Of a stretch of DNA of 64,000 nt, positions 42,955-53,125 are shown piece after piece; positions within the stretch are counted from its first letter, which is position 1, and every line of letters starts with the position of its first letter. Source of the DNA: Streptomyces chattanoogensis (lineage in GTDB: Bacteria; Actinomycetota; Actinomycetes; Streptomycetales; Streptomycetaceae); the NCBI RefSeq assembly GCF_001294335.1, contig NZ_LGKG01000001.1:682001-746000 (forward strand), read 5' to 3'. Under the pieces are notes generated by a model, which was given only the letters and a program-made list of their open reading frames with translations, ran no database searches and had not been told where the DNA came from. A program made the translations under genes and the position numbers.

Positions 42955-43845
42955 ATGACGACGCACATCGCCGCCCCGGCTCGCACCGGCGCGGAACAAC
43001 TCCCCGACGGGCGGCTGCTGGGCTGGGCGGAGTGGGGCCCGGCGGACGGTACGCCGGTGCTGCTCTCCCCGGGGGCGGCCACCAGCCGGCGCCTGGGATT
43101 CGGCCCCGAGGCCGTAGCGGGACGGGGAATCCGGCTGATCAGCCTGGATCGGCCCGGCCTGGGTGCCTCCTCGCCCGCGCCGGGGCGGACCTTTGCCGAC
43201 TTCGCCCATGACATCAGGGACTTCGCCGCCCGGCGGGACCTCGGCCGGCCCGCCATGGTGGGCAATTCGCAGGGGGCGCCGTTCGCCCTCGCCTGCGCCG
43301 CACACCGTGTGATCGGCGCACTGGCGGTGGTCTCCGGGGCCGACGAGATCGCCGACCCGCGGTTCGCCGCGGTGCTGCCGGATGAGCTGCGGCGGCTGGT
43401 GGACCTCGCGGCGTCCGACCCGGATGCCGCCGAGCGGATCTTCGCCGGATTCACGCCGGACGCCATGTGGGACATGGTGAGGTCCGGCAGCCCCGACTGT
43501 GACCTCGCGGTCTATCAGGAGCCCGGGTTCGCCGCCGCCTACCGCCAGGCGCTGGAGGAGGCCTTCGCCCCGGGACCGCAGGGCTACGCCCGGGACACCG
43601 TGCTGGCCATGGGCCGGTGGGACATCGATCTCGCCTCGATCCGGATCCCGGTGGACCTGTGGTACGGCGAGGAGGACGGCGGCCACTCACCGGACCGGGG
43701 AGCCGGACTGACCCGGCGCATCCCGGGGGCCGTCCGGCACCTCGTTCCCGGAATCGGGGGCGCGGTGCTGTGGACCCACGCCGACGCCGTCCTCCACACG
43801 CTCCTCGGACGCGCCGGGGCAGCGGAGCCCGTCGGCACACCGTAA
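42955..43845 (+). CDS. Alpha/beta hydrolase
   Basis: A 296-residue alpha/beta-hydrolase fold protein. The oxyanion-hole region is near VLLSPGAATSRRLGF, the nucleophile elbow is GNSQGAP (Ser about residue 99), the likely acid is in WYGEEDGGHSPDRG, and the final His may be in LWTHADAVL. The usual GHxS-type histidine context is altered, so activity should be treated cautiously. The substrate is unknown. The ATG at 42955 is preferred over an upstream in-frame start at 42868 that lies in low-conservation sequence. It is convergent with the prim-pol-like gene 47 bases away. Confidence 0.82.
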   Translation: MTTHIAAPARTGAEQLPDGRLLGWAEWGPADGTPVLLSPGAATSRRLGFGPEAVAGRGIRLISLDRPGLGASSPAPGRTFADFAHDIRDFAARRDLGRPAMVGNSQGAPFALACAAHRVIGALAVVSGADEIADPRFAAVLPDELRRLVDLAASDPDAAERIFAGFTPDAMWDMVRSGSPDCDLAVYQEPGFAAAYRQALEEAFAPGPQGYARDTVLAMGRWDIDLASIRIPVDLWYGEEDGGHSPDRGAGLTRRIPGAVRHLVPGIGGAVLWTHADAVLHTLLGRAGAAEPVGTP

Positions 43846-43892
43846 CGAGGCCGGGGGCGGCGCCGGCCGTCGCGGACCGGCGGCACGGAGGG

Positions 43893-44561
43893 TCAGACGC
43901 ACACCCGGGCGCAGAGATACGCCAGGGTGCCCACCACCAGCCGCGCCTGCGGCGGACGGTCCGCCGTCTCCAGGGCCGGCGGGCGCAGCCAGCGCATCGG
44001 GCCGTGGCCGCCGAGGTCGGACGGGGGCGCGGTGATGTGGTCGCCCTCGCCCAGCGGGCGCAGATCGAGATCGGCGTCGTCCCAGCCCGTCCGGTAGAGC
44101 AGGCCCGGCAGATCGGCGGCCGCTCCGGGGGCGACGAAGAACAGCGCGCGGCCGGTCGGGGTGGCGGCCACCGGGCCCAGCGGCAGCCCCATCCGCTGCA
44201 GCCGGGCCAGCGCGCCACGGCCCGCCGCCTCCGGGACGTCGAGGATGTCGAACGACCGGCCCACCGGGAGGAGCACGGCCGCACCGGGAGTCTGCGCCCA
44301 GGCCGCCGTGGCCTCCTCCAGCGTCGCCCCGGCCGCCAGCTCCTTGCCGAAGTCCAGCGGATGCGCACCGGGGGAGGGGCAGTCGGCGGCACCGCACGAG
44401 CAGTCGGTGCGGCCGCTGCCGGAGCGGGCCGCGCGGGCACCGGGGACGACATCCCAGCCCCACAGCCCGGTGTACTCCGCCACCGCCGTGATCTCGGACG
44501 AGCGGGCGCGGCGCCGCGCGCCGGACCGAATCTCCCGGATGCCGCCGATCGTGAAGCCCAT
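43893..44561 (-). CDS. Bifunctional DNA primase/polymerase N-terminal domain protein
   Basis: A 222-residue protein made only of the prim-pol-like domain found in actinobacterial replication and mobile-element proteins. ARSSEITAVAEYTGLWGWDV starts the domain. CSCGAADCPSPGAHPLDFGK is the conserved cysteine/histidine segment, LPVGRSFDILDVPE holds acidic residues at the expected active-site place, and APPSDLGGHGPMRWL comes near the end. There is no helicase domain. The family member beside nsdA is conserved in Streptomyces; its cellular role is not established. The ATG at 44561 follows GGAGGGGGC, a strong start. Confidence 0.87.
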   Translation of the reverse strand: MGFTIGGIREIRSGARRRARSSEITAVAEYTGLWGWDVVPGARAARSGSGRTDCSCGAADCPSPGAHPLDFGKELAAGATLEEATAAWAQTPGAAVLLPVGRSFDILDVPEAAGRGALARLQRMGLPLGPVAATPTGRALFFVAPGAAADLPGLLYRTGWDDADLDLRPLGEGDHITAPPSDLGGHGPMRWLRPPALETADRPPQARLVVGTLAYLCARVCV

Positions 44562-45067
44562 GCCCCCTCCAACGGGTGCTGCCTGCCTGTGGTTACGAGC
44601 CGGTGAACCGCCCGGCGGACCCCCAACTCCCGCACCGCGCCGCACCGTCGGCGATCGGCGGTGCCGGTGCCCGGCGCGGCGTGTCGTGGTGCGCCGGGTG
44701 GTGCGGCGCGCGGCACACACCCTCATGCGCTCCGCTCCGCCCGGTCCGTTCCGACCTCTGTCAAGTCAATCGTGAGAGCCTGCCGGGCAGTTCATTCGAA
44801 GGGGTGGCGAATGGTGGCGTTTCAGCAATCGCCCTCGCGACGGGCGTGATCGTAGGATTACTTTCGGTGCGCGAACCCCGGAGAGGCATCATTCGCACGG
44901 GTATGCCGGTGGCAACGCACCGGTCGGGCACAGGCCAGAAGGTGTGGCCGGAATACGTGATCGGGTAGATGTACCGAGGACAGGAGCCGCAACGGGCGGC
45001 GTCCTGTGCGCGGTTCGCACCAAGCACCGAGCAACTACCGAGCAACGATCGGGATGGGGGCTTCCGA
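44562..45067. promoter_or_regulatory. Divergent intergenic region before nsdA
   Basis: 506 bases between the divergent prim-pol and nsdA genes, with no convincing gene; an open frame across 44576-44968 has poor codon bias. It holds an inverted repeat CATTCG (44793-44798) / CGAATG (44808-44813), and the GGGGG ribosome binding site of nsdA at about 45055. No clear promoter match. Confidence 0.4.
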
Positions 45068-46546
45068 GTGGCCGGCAACGGCGGCACGGGCGGCACCGAC
45101 GCCGCCAAGCGACCCAACGCACAACTGGGTTCGTGGTTCATGCGCAGTGGCTGGTCCAAGGGCGAGCTGGCGCGACAGGTCAACCGCCGGGCGCGCAACA
45201 TGGGCGCCCACCACATCAGCACCGACACCTCCCGGGTGCGCCGCTGGCTCGACGGCGAGCAGCCGCGCGAACCCATCCCGCGGATCCTGTCCGAACTGTT
45301 CTCCGAGCGGTTCGGCTGCGTCGTCGGCATCGAGGAACTGGGCCTGCGCACCGCACACCAGTCCCCGTCCACCTCCGGCGTCGACCTGCCCTGGGCCGGC
45401 CCCCAGACGGTCAACCTCATCAGCGAGTTCTCCCGCAGCGACCTGATGCTGGCCCGCCGCGGCTTCCTGGGCACCTCGCTGGCGCTGGCGGCCGGACCCA
45501 GCCTGATCGAGCCGATGCAGCGCTGGCTGGTGCCGGTGCCCGCCGGCCAGGGCGGTGCGGAACCGGCACCGGAGCGCTCCCGGCGGCCCGCCCGGCTCTC
45601 CCGGCCCGAGCTCGAACTCCTGGAGTCCACGACCGCGATGTTCCGCCAGTGGGACGCCCAGTGCGGCGGCGGCCTGCGGCGCAAGGCGGTCGTCGGCCAG
45701 CTCCACGAGGTCACCGACCTGCTCCAGGAGCCGCACCCCGAGGAGATCTCCAAGCGGCTGTTCAAGGTCGCCGCCGAACTCGCCGAGCTGGCCGGCTGGA
45801 TGAGCTACGACATCGGGCTCCAGCCCACGGCACAGAAGTACTTCGTCCTTGCCCTGCACGCCTCCAAGGAGGCCGGCGACCGCCCCCTGGGCTCGTACAT
45901 CCTCTCCAGCATGAGCCGCCAGATGATCCATCTCGGCAGGTCCGAGGATGCGCTGGAGCTGATCCACCTCGCCCAGTACGGCAGCCGCGAGACGGCCACC
46001 GCCCGCACCCAGGCGATGTTGTATGCGATGGAGGCCCGCGCCTACGCCGGAATGGGCCAGCCCAGCAAGGTCAAGCGGGCCGTCCGGATGGCCGAGGACA
46101 CCTTCTCCGACGTCATGCCGGGCGACCCCGAGCCGGACTGGATCCGCTTCTTCTCCGAGGCCGAGCTGAACGCCGAGAACGCCCACTCCTACCGCGACCT
46201 CGCCTATGTCGCGGGCCGCAGCCCCACCTACGCCTCGCTCGCCGAGCCCGTCATGCAGCGCGCCGTCGAGCTGTTCGGCAAGGACCCCGAGCACCAGCGC
46301 TCCTATGCCCTCAATCTGATCGGAATGGCCACCGTCCATCTGCTGCAGAAGGAGCCGGAGGCCTGTGCCGCGATGGCGCAGCAGGCGATCCCGTTCGCCA
46401 AACAGGTCCGCTCCGAGCGGGTCAACACCCGGCTGCGCAAGACGGTGGACACCGCGGCCCGCGAGTTCTCCGGCGTCGCCGAGGTGCGCCGGCTGAGCGA
46501 TGAGCTCGCCCGCCAGCTGCCCGACCACGCGATGGAGGCCGTCTGA
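45068..46546 (+). CDS. nsdA: Negative regulator of differentiation and antibiotic production NsdA
   Basis: A 492-residue cytoplasmic protein. The N-terminus has a helix-turn-helix-like segment (QLGSWFMRSGWSKGELARQV) and conserved DTSRVRRWLDGEQPREPIPR. From about residue 200 the protein consists of tetratricopeptide-like helical repeats. In S. coelicolor and other streptomycetes NsdA represses sporulation and antibiotic synthesis; the mechanism is unclear. Orthology is supported by position beside the prim-pol gene and amtB. The GTG at 45068 has GGATGGGGG upstream and gives (M)AGNGGTGG; an upstream in-frame start at 44969 is possible but lacks a binding site. Confidence 0.92.
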   Translation: MAGNGGTGGTDAAKRPNAQLGSWFMRSGWSKGELARQVNRRARNMGAHHISTDTSRVRRWLDGEQPREPIPRILSELFSERFGCVVGIEELGLRTAHQSPSTSGVDLPWAGPQTVNLISEFSRSDLMLARRGFLGTSLALAAGPSLIEPMQRWLVPVPAGQGGAEPAPERSRRPARLSRPELELLESTTAMFRQWDAQCGGGLRRKAVVGQLHEVTDLLQEPHPEEISKRLFKVAAELAELAGWMSYDIGLQPTAQKYFVLALHASKEAGDRPLGSYILSSMSRQMIHLGRSEDALELIHLAQYGSRETATARTQAMLYAMEARAYAGMGQPSKVKRAVRMAEDTFSDVMPGDPEPDWIRFFSEAELNAENAHSYRDLAYVAGRSPTYASLAEPVMQRAVELFGKDPEHQRSYALNLIGMATVHLLQKEPEACAAMAQQAIPFAKQVRSERVNTRLRKTVDTAAREFSGVAEVRRLSDELARQLPDHAMEAV

Positions 46547-46563
46547 CCCCACCGCCCCCGGCC

Positions 46564-46645
46564 CCCGGCCACGGCCGCCGCCCCGTACAGCCCGACTCGG
46601 CTTCCCCACGCCAGGTCTGCGGGCGGCGCGCCGTGGCCGGGTTTT
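46564..46645 (+). terminator. Probable terminator of nsdA
   Basis: A 12-bp perfect inverted repeat (46564-46575 with 46630-46641), followed by TTTT, with a 54-base loop that can form inner stems. It lies 18 bases past nsdA. Confidence 0.6.
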
Positions 46646-46704
46646 GCGTGGGTTGTGGTGGTCCGTACGGGTGATGGCGCCCCTGCAGCGCAGTTCACCT
46701 CGGC

Positions 46705-46740
46705 GTAACACGCACGGCATCTTCGTCACTGCCGCGAAAC
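46705..46740 (+). promoter_or_regulatory. GlnR-type binding site upstream of amtB
   Basis: GTCAC-N6-GAAAC (46725-46740) fits the actinobacterial GlnR consensus gTnAC-n6-GaAAc exactly. A weaker unit, GTAAC-N6-GGCAT (46705-46720), stands 4 bases upstream. GlnR is the nitrogen regulator that activates amtB-glnK-glnD in Streptomyces. Confidence 0.75.
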
Positions 46741-46841
46741 ACCGGCAAGGTTTGGCCGAAACCACCCTGCGACAACCTCATCGCGAAGTCGGCCCACCCC
46801 ACCCCTCCCGCACGGGCCGTATCGACGACGAGGAGACGCCG

Positions 46842-48517
<1,676 letters not shown>

Positions 48518-48584
48518 CGCGCCGGAACCGGCACCGCTCCCGCGGAGGTCGTCGCTCGCCGCGGGGGCTGCTCAATTGATGGTT

Positions 48585-48618
48585 GCGGTGGGCCGGCCGG
48601 AGACGGCCGGCCCACCGC
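48585..48618 (+). terminator. Hairpin between glnK and glnD
   Basis: A perfect 15-bp GC stem (48585-48599 with 48604-48618) with a GAGA tetraloop, 26 bases before the glnD start. It may terminate or attenuate amtB-glnK transcription; its closeness to glnD suggests control of read-through. Confidence 0.7.
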
Positions 48619-48643
48619 GCACGACGCGGCCTTGGAGCATCTG

Positions 48644-51070
48644 TTGACGGACGAGACAACCGGCGGCTACCCCGCCGCCCGCCTGCGCCTTCTCCAGGAC
48701 GACACGGCCGCCGGGCCCGCCCGCCGGGCCGCCCTCGCCCGGCTGACCGACGACTGGCTCGCCGCGCTGCTGGACCGCGCCGCCACCGAGGCCGCCGTCT
48801 CCGGCATCGCCCTCGTCGCGGTCGGCGGCTACGGCCGCGGCGAACTCTCCCCCCGCAGCGACCTCGATCTCCTCCTCCTGCACAACGGAAGCGCCGACAC
48901 GGGCGCGGTCGCCAAGCTCGCCGACCACCTCTGGTACCCCGTCTGGGACCTGGGCCTCGAGCTCGACCACTCCGTACGCACCCCCGCCGAGGCCCGTAAG
49001 GCCGCCCGCGACGACCTCAAGGTCCAGCTGGGCCTGCTGGACGCCCGCCACCTGGGCGGCGACCCCGGACTGACCGCCGCACTGCGCACCGCCGCCTACG
49101 CCGACTGGCGCGAGAGCGCCCCCAAGCGGCTGCCGGAACTCCACGAACTCTGCCAGGAGCGCGCCGAACGCCAGGGCGAGCTGCAGTTCCTCCTCGAACC
49201 GGACCTCAAGGAGGCGAAGGGCGGACTGCGGGACGCCACCGCGCTACGGGCCGTCGCCGCCTCCTGGCTCGCCGACGCCCCCCGCGGCGGCCTGGAGGAC
49301 GCCCGCACCCGCCTCCTGGACACCCGCGACGCGCTCCACCTGGTCACCGGCCGCGCCAGCGACCGCCTCTCCCTTCAGGAACAGGCCCAGGTCGCGGACG
49401 CCCTCGGCGAGCCGGACGCCGACGCCCTGCTCCGCCGGACCTACGAAGCCGCCCGTACCGTCTCCTACGCCGCCGACGTCACCTGGCGCGAGGTCAGCCG
49501 GATCCTGCGCGCCCGCTCCGTCCGGCCCACCCTGCGCGGCCTGCTCTCCGGCCGTACCGCAGGCAGAGGGGAACGCTCACCGCTCGCCGACGGCGTCGTC
49601 GAACTCGACGGCGAGGCCGTCCTGGCCCGCAGCGCCCGGCCCGAACACGACCCCGTACTGGTGCTGCGCGCCGCGGCCGCCGCCGCTCAGGCCGGGCTGC
49701 CGCTGGCCACCCACGCCATCCGCCGCTGCGCCACCGCCGCGGCCGCCGCACCGCTGCCCGAGCCCTGGCCCGCCGAGGCCCGCGAGCAGCTGATCACCCT
49801 CCTGGGCGCGGGCGCACCCACCGTGCCCGTATGGGAGTCCCTGGAGGCCGAGGGCATCGTCACGCGGCTGCTGCCCGAATGGGAGCGGGTCCGCTGCCGC
49901 CCCCAGCGCAACCCCGTCCACACCTGGACCGTCGACCGCCACCTGGTCGAGACCGCGGTCCGCGCCTCCGCCCTCACCCGCCGGGTGCACCGCCCCGACC
50001 TGCTGCTGATCGCCGCGCTGCTGCACGACATCGGCAAGGGCCTGCCCGGCGACCACTCGGCCGCCGGCGAACCCCTCGCCCGGGACATCGCCGCCCGGCT
50101 CGGCTTCGAGCCCCGCGACACGGCCGTGATCGGCACCCTCGTACGCCACCACCTCCTGCTCATCGAGACCGCCACCCGCCGCGACCTCGACGACCCGGCC
50201 ACGGTCGGCGCGGTCGCGGACGCGGTCGGCAACGCCGGCACCCTGGAGCTGCTGCACGCCCTGACCGAGGCCGATGCGCTCGCCACCGGACCCGCCGCCT
50301 GGAGCGCCTGGCGCGGCGGACTCGTCGCCGACCTGGCCAAACGGGTCGCCGCACGGCTCGCCGGGGAGGCCGAACCGGACACCGGCGGCACCGATGAGCC
50401 GACCGCGGAGCAGGAGCGGCTGGCGGTCGAGGCCGGGCGCACCGGCGGCCCCGTCCTGGCCCTGCACACCCGCGCCGAAGCGCCCGCCGAGGACGGCGCC
50501 CAGGAGCCCGTCGGCGTGGAACTCCTCATCGCCGTCCCCGACCAGCCCGGCGTGCTGCCCGCCGCCGCCGGGGTCCTCGCCCTGCACCGCCTCACCGTCC
50601 GCGCCGCCGACCTGCGCACCCTCGATCCCATAGGGAACGGCCCGGTCCTCCTGCTCACCTGGCGGGTGGCCGCCGAATACGGTTCGCTGCCCGACGCCGG
50701 CCGGCTGCGCGCGGACCTGGTCCGCGCCCTGGACGGCTCCCTCGACATCCCCGCCCGCCTCGCCGAGCGCGAACGCGCCTACGCCCGCCGCGCCCGCGCC
50801 ACCCTCGCCCCGCCGCCCCGGGTGACCGTCGCCCCCGGCACCTCCCGCACCGCGACCGTCATCGAGGTACGGGCCCAGGACGCGCACGGCCTGCTGCACC
50901 GGATCGGGCGGGCGCTGGAGGGGGCCGGGGTGTGGGTGCGCAGTGCGCACGTCTCCACATTGGGGGCCAATGCGGTGGACACGGTCTACGTCACGCGCCA
51001 GGACGGCACACCGCTCGCCGAGACGGAGGCGCGGCAGCTCGCCGAGACGGTGCAGGCAGCCCTGCTCTGA
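48644..51070 (+). CDS. glnD: [Protein-PII] nucleotidyltransferase GlnD
   Basis: An 808-residue bifunctional enzyme modifying and demodifying GlnK. The nucleotidyltransferase motif is GGYGRGELSPRSDLDLLLLH (about residues 60-79). The HD hydrolase motif is LLHDIGKGLPGDHS around residue 460. Two ACT domains are at the C-terminus (VPDQPGVLPAAAGVLALHR; VRAQDAHGLLHRIGRALEGA). In Streptomyces GlnD adenylylates, not uridylylates, GlnK. The TTG at 48644 is chosen because GGAG sits 6 bases upstream; another TTG at 48632 is possible. Confidence 0.95.
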   Translation: MTDETTGGYPAARLRLLQDDTAAGPARRAALARLTDDWLAALLDRAATEAAVSGIALVAVGGYGRGELSPRSDLDLLLLHNGSADTGAVAKLADHLWYPVWDLGLELDHSVRTPAEARKAARDDLKVQLGLLDARHLGGDPGLTAALRTAAYADWRESAPKRLPELHELCQERAERQGELQFLLEPDLKEAKGGLRDATALRAVAASWLADAPRGGLEDARTRLLDTRDALHLVTGRASDRLSLQEQAQVADALGEPDADALLRRTYEAARTVSYAADVTWREVSRILRARSVRPTLRGLLSGRTAGRGERSPLADGVVELDGEAVLARSARPEHDPVLVLRAAAAAAQAGLPLATHAIRRCATAAAAAPLPEPWPAEAREQLITLLGAGAPTVPVWESLEAEGIVTRLLPEWERVRCRPQRNPVHTWTVDRHLVETAVRASALTRRVHRPDLLLIAALLHDIGKGLPGDHSAAGEPLARDIAARLGFEPRDTAVIGTLVRHHLLLIETATRRDLDDPATVGAVADAVGNAGTLELLHALTEADALATGPAAWSAWRGGLVADLAKRVAARLAGEAEPDTGGTDEPTAEQERLAVEAGRTGGPVLALHTRAEAPAEDGAQEPVGVELLIAVPDQPGVLPAAAGVLALHRLTVRAADLRTLDPIGNGPVLLLTWRVAAEYGSLPDAGRLRADLVRALDGSLDIPARLAERERAYARRARATLAPPPRVTVAPGTSRTATVIEVRAQDAHGLLHRIGRALEGAGVWVRSAHVSTLGANAVDTVYVTRQDGTPLAETEARQLAETVQAALL

Positions 51071-51178
51071 CCCCTGCTGTAGCGCACCGCACACCGACCC
51101 GCACCGCCGAGCTTGCAGGGGCGGATACCCTAGAACGCGACTGCACCCTGCCCCCGACCCCGAGGATCGACGACCGCC

Positions 51179-52726
51179 GTGTTCGATACGCTTTCCGACC
51201 GCCTGGCGAGTACTTTCAAAAACCTCCGGGGCAAGGGCCGCCTGAGCGAGGCGGACATCGACGCCACCGCGCGCGAGATCCGGATCGCCCTGCTGGAGGC
51301 CGATGTCGCCCTCCCCGTCGTCCGGGCCTTCATCAAGCAGGTCAAGGAACGCGCGACCGGCTCCGAGGTCTCCCAGGCGCTGAACCCCGCCCAGCAGGTC
51401 ATCAAGATCGTCAACGAGGAGCTCATCGGCATCCTCGGCGGCGAGACCCGCCGGCTGCGCTTCGCCAAGCAGCCGCCGACCGTGATCATGCTGGCCGGTC
51501 TGCAGGGTGCCGGTAAGACCACCCTCGCCGGAAAGCTCGGCCGCTGGCTCAAGGGCCAGGGCCACTCCCCGCTGCTGGTCGCCTGTGACCTCCAGCGCCC
51601 CAACGCCGTCAACCAGCTGCAGGTCGTCTCCGAGCGTGCCGGCGTCGCCTTCTACGGGCCCCAGCCGGGCAACGGCGTCGGCGACCCCGTCCAGGTCGCC
51701 AAGGACTCCATCGAGCACGCCCGGACCAAGCAGTACGACGTCGTCATCGTCGACACCGCCGGCCGCCTGGGCATCGACCAGGAGATGATGCAGCAGGCCG
51801 CGGACATCCGTGACGCGGTCGGCCCCGACGAGATCCTCTTCATCGTCGACGCGATGATCGGCCAGGACGCGGTCAACACCGCCGAGGCCTTCCGCGACGG
51901 CGTCGGCTTCGACGGCGTCGTCCTCTCCAAGCTCGACGGCGACGCCCGCGGTGGTGCCGCGCTCTCCATCGCGCACGTCACCGGCAAGCAGATCATGTTC
52001 GCCTCCAACGGCGAGAAGCTGGACGACTTCGACGCGTTCCACCCGGACCGCATGGCGTCCCGCATCCTCGGCATGGGCGACATGCTCAGCCTCATCGAGA
52101 AGGCCGAGCAGACCTTCAGCCAGGCCGAGGCCGAGAAGATGGCGGCCAAGCTGGCGAAGGGTCCCAAGGAGTTCACCCTCGACGACTTCCTGGCCCAGAT
52201 GGAGCAGGTCAGGAAGATGGGCTCCATCTCCAAGCTGCTCGGCATGCTGCCCGGCATGGGGCAGATGAAGGAGCAGATCAACAACCTCGACGAGCGCGAG
52301 GTGGACCGCACCGCCGCCATCATCAAGTCGATGACGCCGGGCGAGCGCCAGGACCCGACGATCATCAACGGCTCGCGGCGCGCCCGTATCGCCAAGGGTT
52401 CCGGCGTCGACGTCAGCACCGTCAAGAACCTGGTCGAGCGCTTCTTCGACGCCCGCAAGATGATGTCGAAGATGGCCCAGGGCGGCGGCATGCCCGGGAT
52501 GCCGGGGATGCCGGGCATGGGTGGCGGCGCCGCCCGCAAGAAGAAGCAGGTCAAGCAGGCCAAGGGCAAGCGCAAGAGCGGTAACCCGATGAAGCGCAAG
52601 GCCGAGGAGCAGGCCGCGGCCGCCCGCCGCGAGGCCGGTCCGGCGGGCAGCCCGTTCGGGCTGCCGCAGGGTGAGCAGCCGCAGGACTTCGAGCTCCCGG
52701 AGGAGTTCAAGAAGTTCATGGGTTAG
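51179..52726 (+). CDS. ffh: Signal recognition particle protein Ffh
   Basis: A 515-residue SRP54 GTPase that binds signal sequences and 4.5S RNA. FDTLSDRLASTFKNLRGKG starts the N domain. The G domain has GLQGAGKTTLAGKLGRWL, DTAGRLGIDQEMM and SKLDGDARGGAAL. The M domain follows with ERQDPTIINGSRRARIAKGS and a methionine/glycine-rich stretch (GMPGMPGMPGMG), ending in a basic and then acidic extension longer than in enterobacteria. The GTG at 51179 gives MFDTLSDRL, the normal start. No SRP RNA gene is seen in the window. Confidence 0.97.
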   Translation: MFDTLSDRLASTFKNLRGKGRLSEADIDATAREIRIALLEADVALPVVRAFIKQVKERATGSEVSQALNPAQQVIKIVNEELIGILGGETRRLRFAKQPPTVIMLAGLQGAGKTTLAGKLGRWLKGQGHSPLLVACDLQRPNAVNQLQVVSERAGVAFYGPQPGNGVGDPVQVAKDSIEHARTKQYDVVIVDTAGRLGIDQEMMQQAADIRDAVGPDEILFIVDAMIGQDAVNTAEAFRDGVGFDGVVLSKLDGDARGGAALSIAHVTGKQIMFASNGEKLDDFDAFHPDRMASRILGMGDMLSLIEKAEQTFSQAEAEKMAAKLAKGPKEFTLDDFLAQMEQVRKMGSISKLLGMLPGMGQMKEQINNLDEREVDRTAAIIKSMTPGERQDPTIINGSRRARIAKGSGVDVSTVKNLVERFFDARKMMSKMAQGGGMPGMPGMPGMGGGAARKKKQVKQAKGKRKSGNPMKRKAEEQAAAARREAGPAGSPFGLPQGEQPQDFELPEEFKKFMG

Positions 52727-52736
52727 TCCGACGTTG

Positions 52737-53125
52737 CCGCTGCGCTTGGCTTTGGCCGTACGTCGTCGGCTGTCCCGCCGTGGGGTTTCTCTGTGCGCCT
52801 GCGGCGGGCGGGGGTTGGTTGTCGGCCGCGGTGCCGGCCCTCCGGACTCCGTCCTGCGGTCCGTCCCCTCCCGACGGTGGGGGGAGAAGAGGCCAGTGGG
52901 GGCGAGCACGATCCGTCCACTGCTCGCACGTACGGGATTAGGGACACCCCCACCGGTCTTCTCCCACCCTCAACGGGGAGGTGCCGGGCTGTAGCGGCGG
53001 AGCCGTGTAAGCCCGGTGCCGCTGCCGGTCAGCCCCGCGCAGCGGCACCGCCCGCCGCAGGCGCACCAGTGAAACCCCTACGGCGGGAAAGCCGACAACG
53101 TGGGGCTCAGGCAAAGCGCAGCGGA
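52737..53125. repeat. Approximately 390-bp imperfect palindrome (inverted-repeat element)
   Basis: Long inverted arms fill the ffh-methyltransferase gap. 52761-52808 matches the reverse complement of 53051-53100 over about 48 bases with few mismatches (both arms contain TGCGCCTGCGGCGGG read inward). An outer match CCGCTGCGCTT (from 52737) pairs with AAGCGCAGCGG ending near 53124. Toward the centre, GGGAGAAGA (52882-52890) pairs with TCTTCTCCC (52957-52965), GTGGGGG (52896-52902) with CCCCCAC (52947-52953), and CGAGCA (52903-52908) with TGCTCG (52921-52926). It overlaps the last codons of the methyltransferase gene. No open frame of its own is convincing. It may be a MITE-like repeat, or a large bidirectional terminator or structured RNA. 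Confidence 0.7.

Noticed and set aside
44576..44968. 130-codon open frame upstream of nsdA
   Set aside because: Poor codon bias, no binding site, cysteine/arginine-rich translation without family; better seen as the nsdA upstream region.
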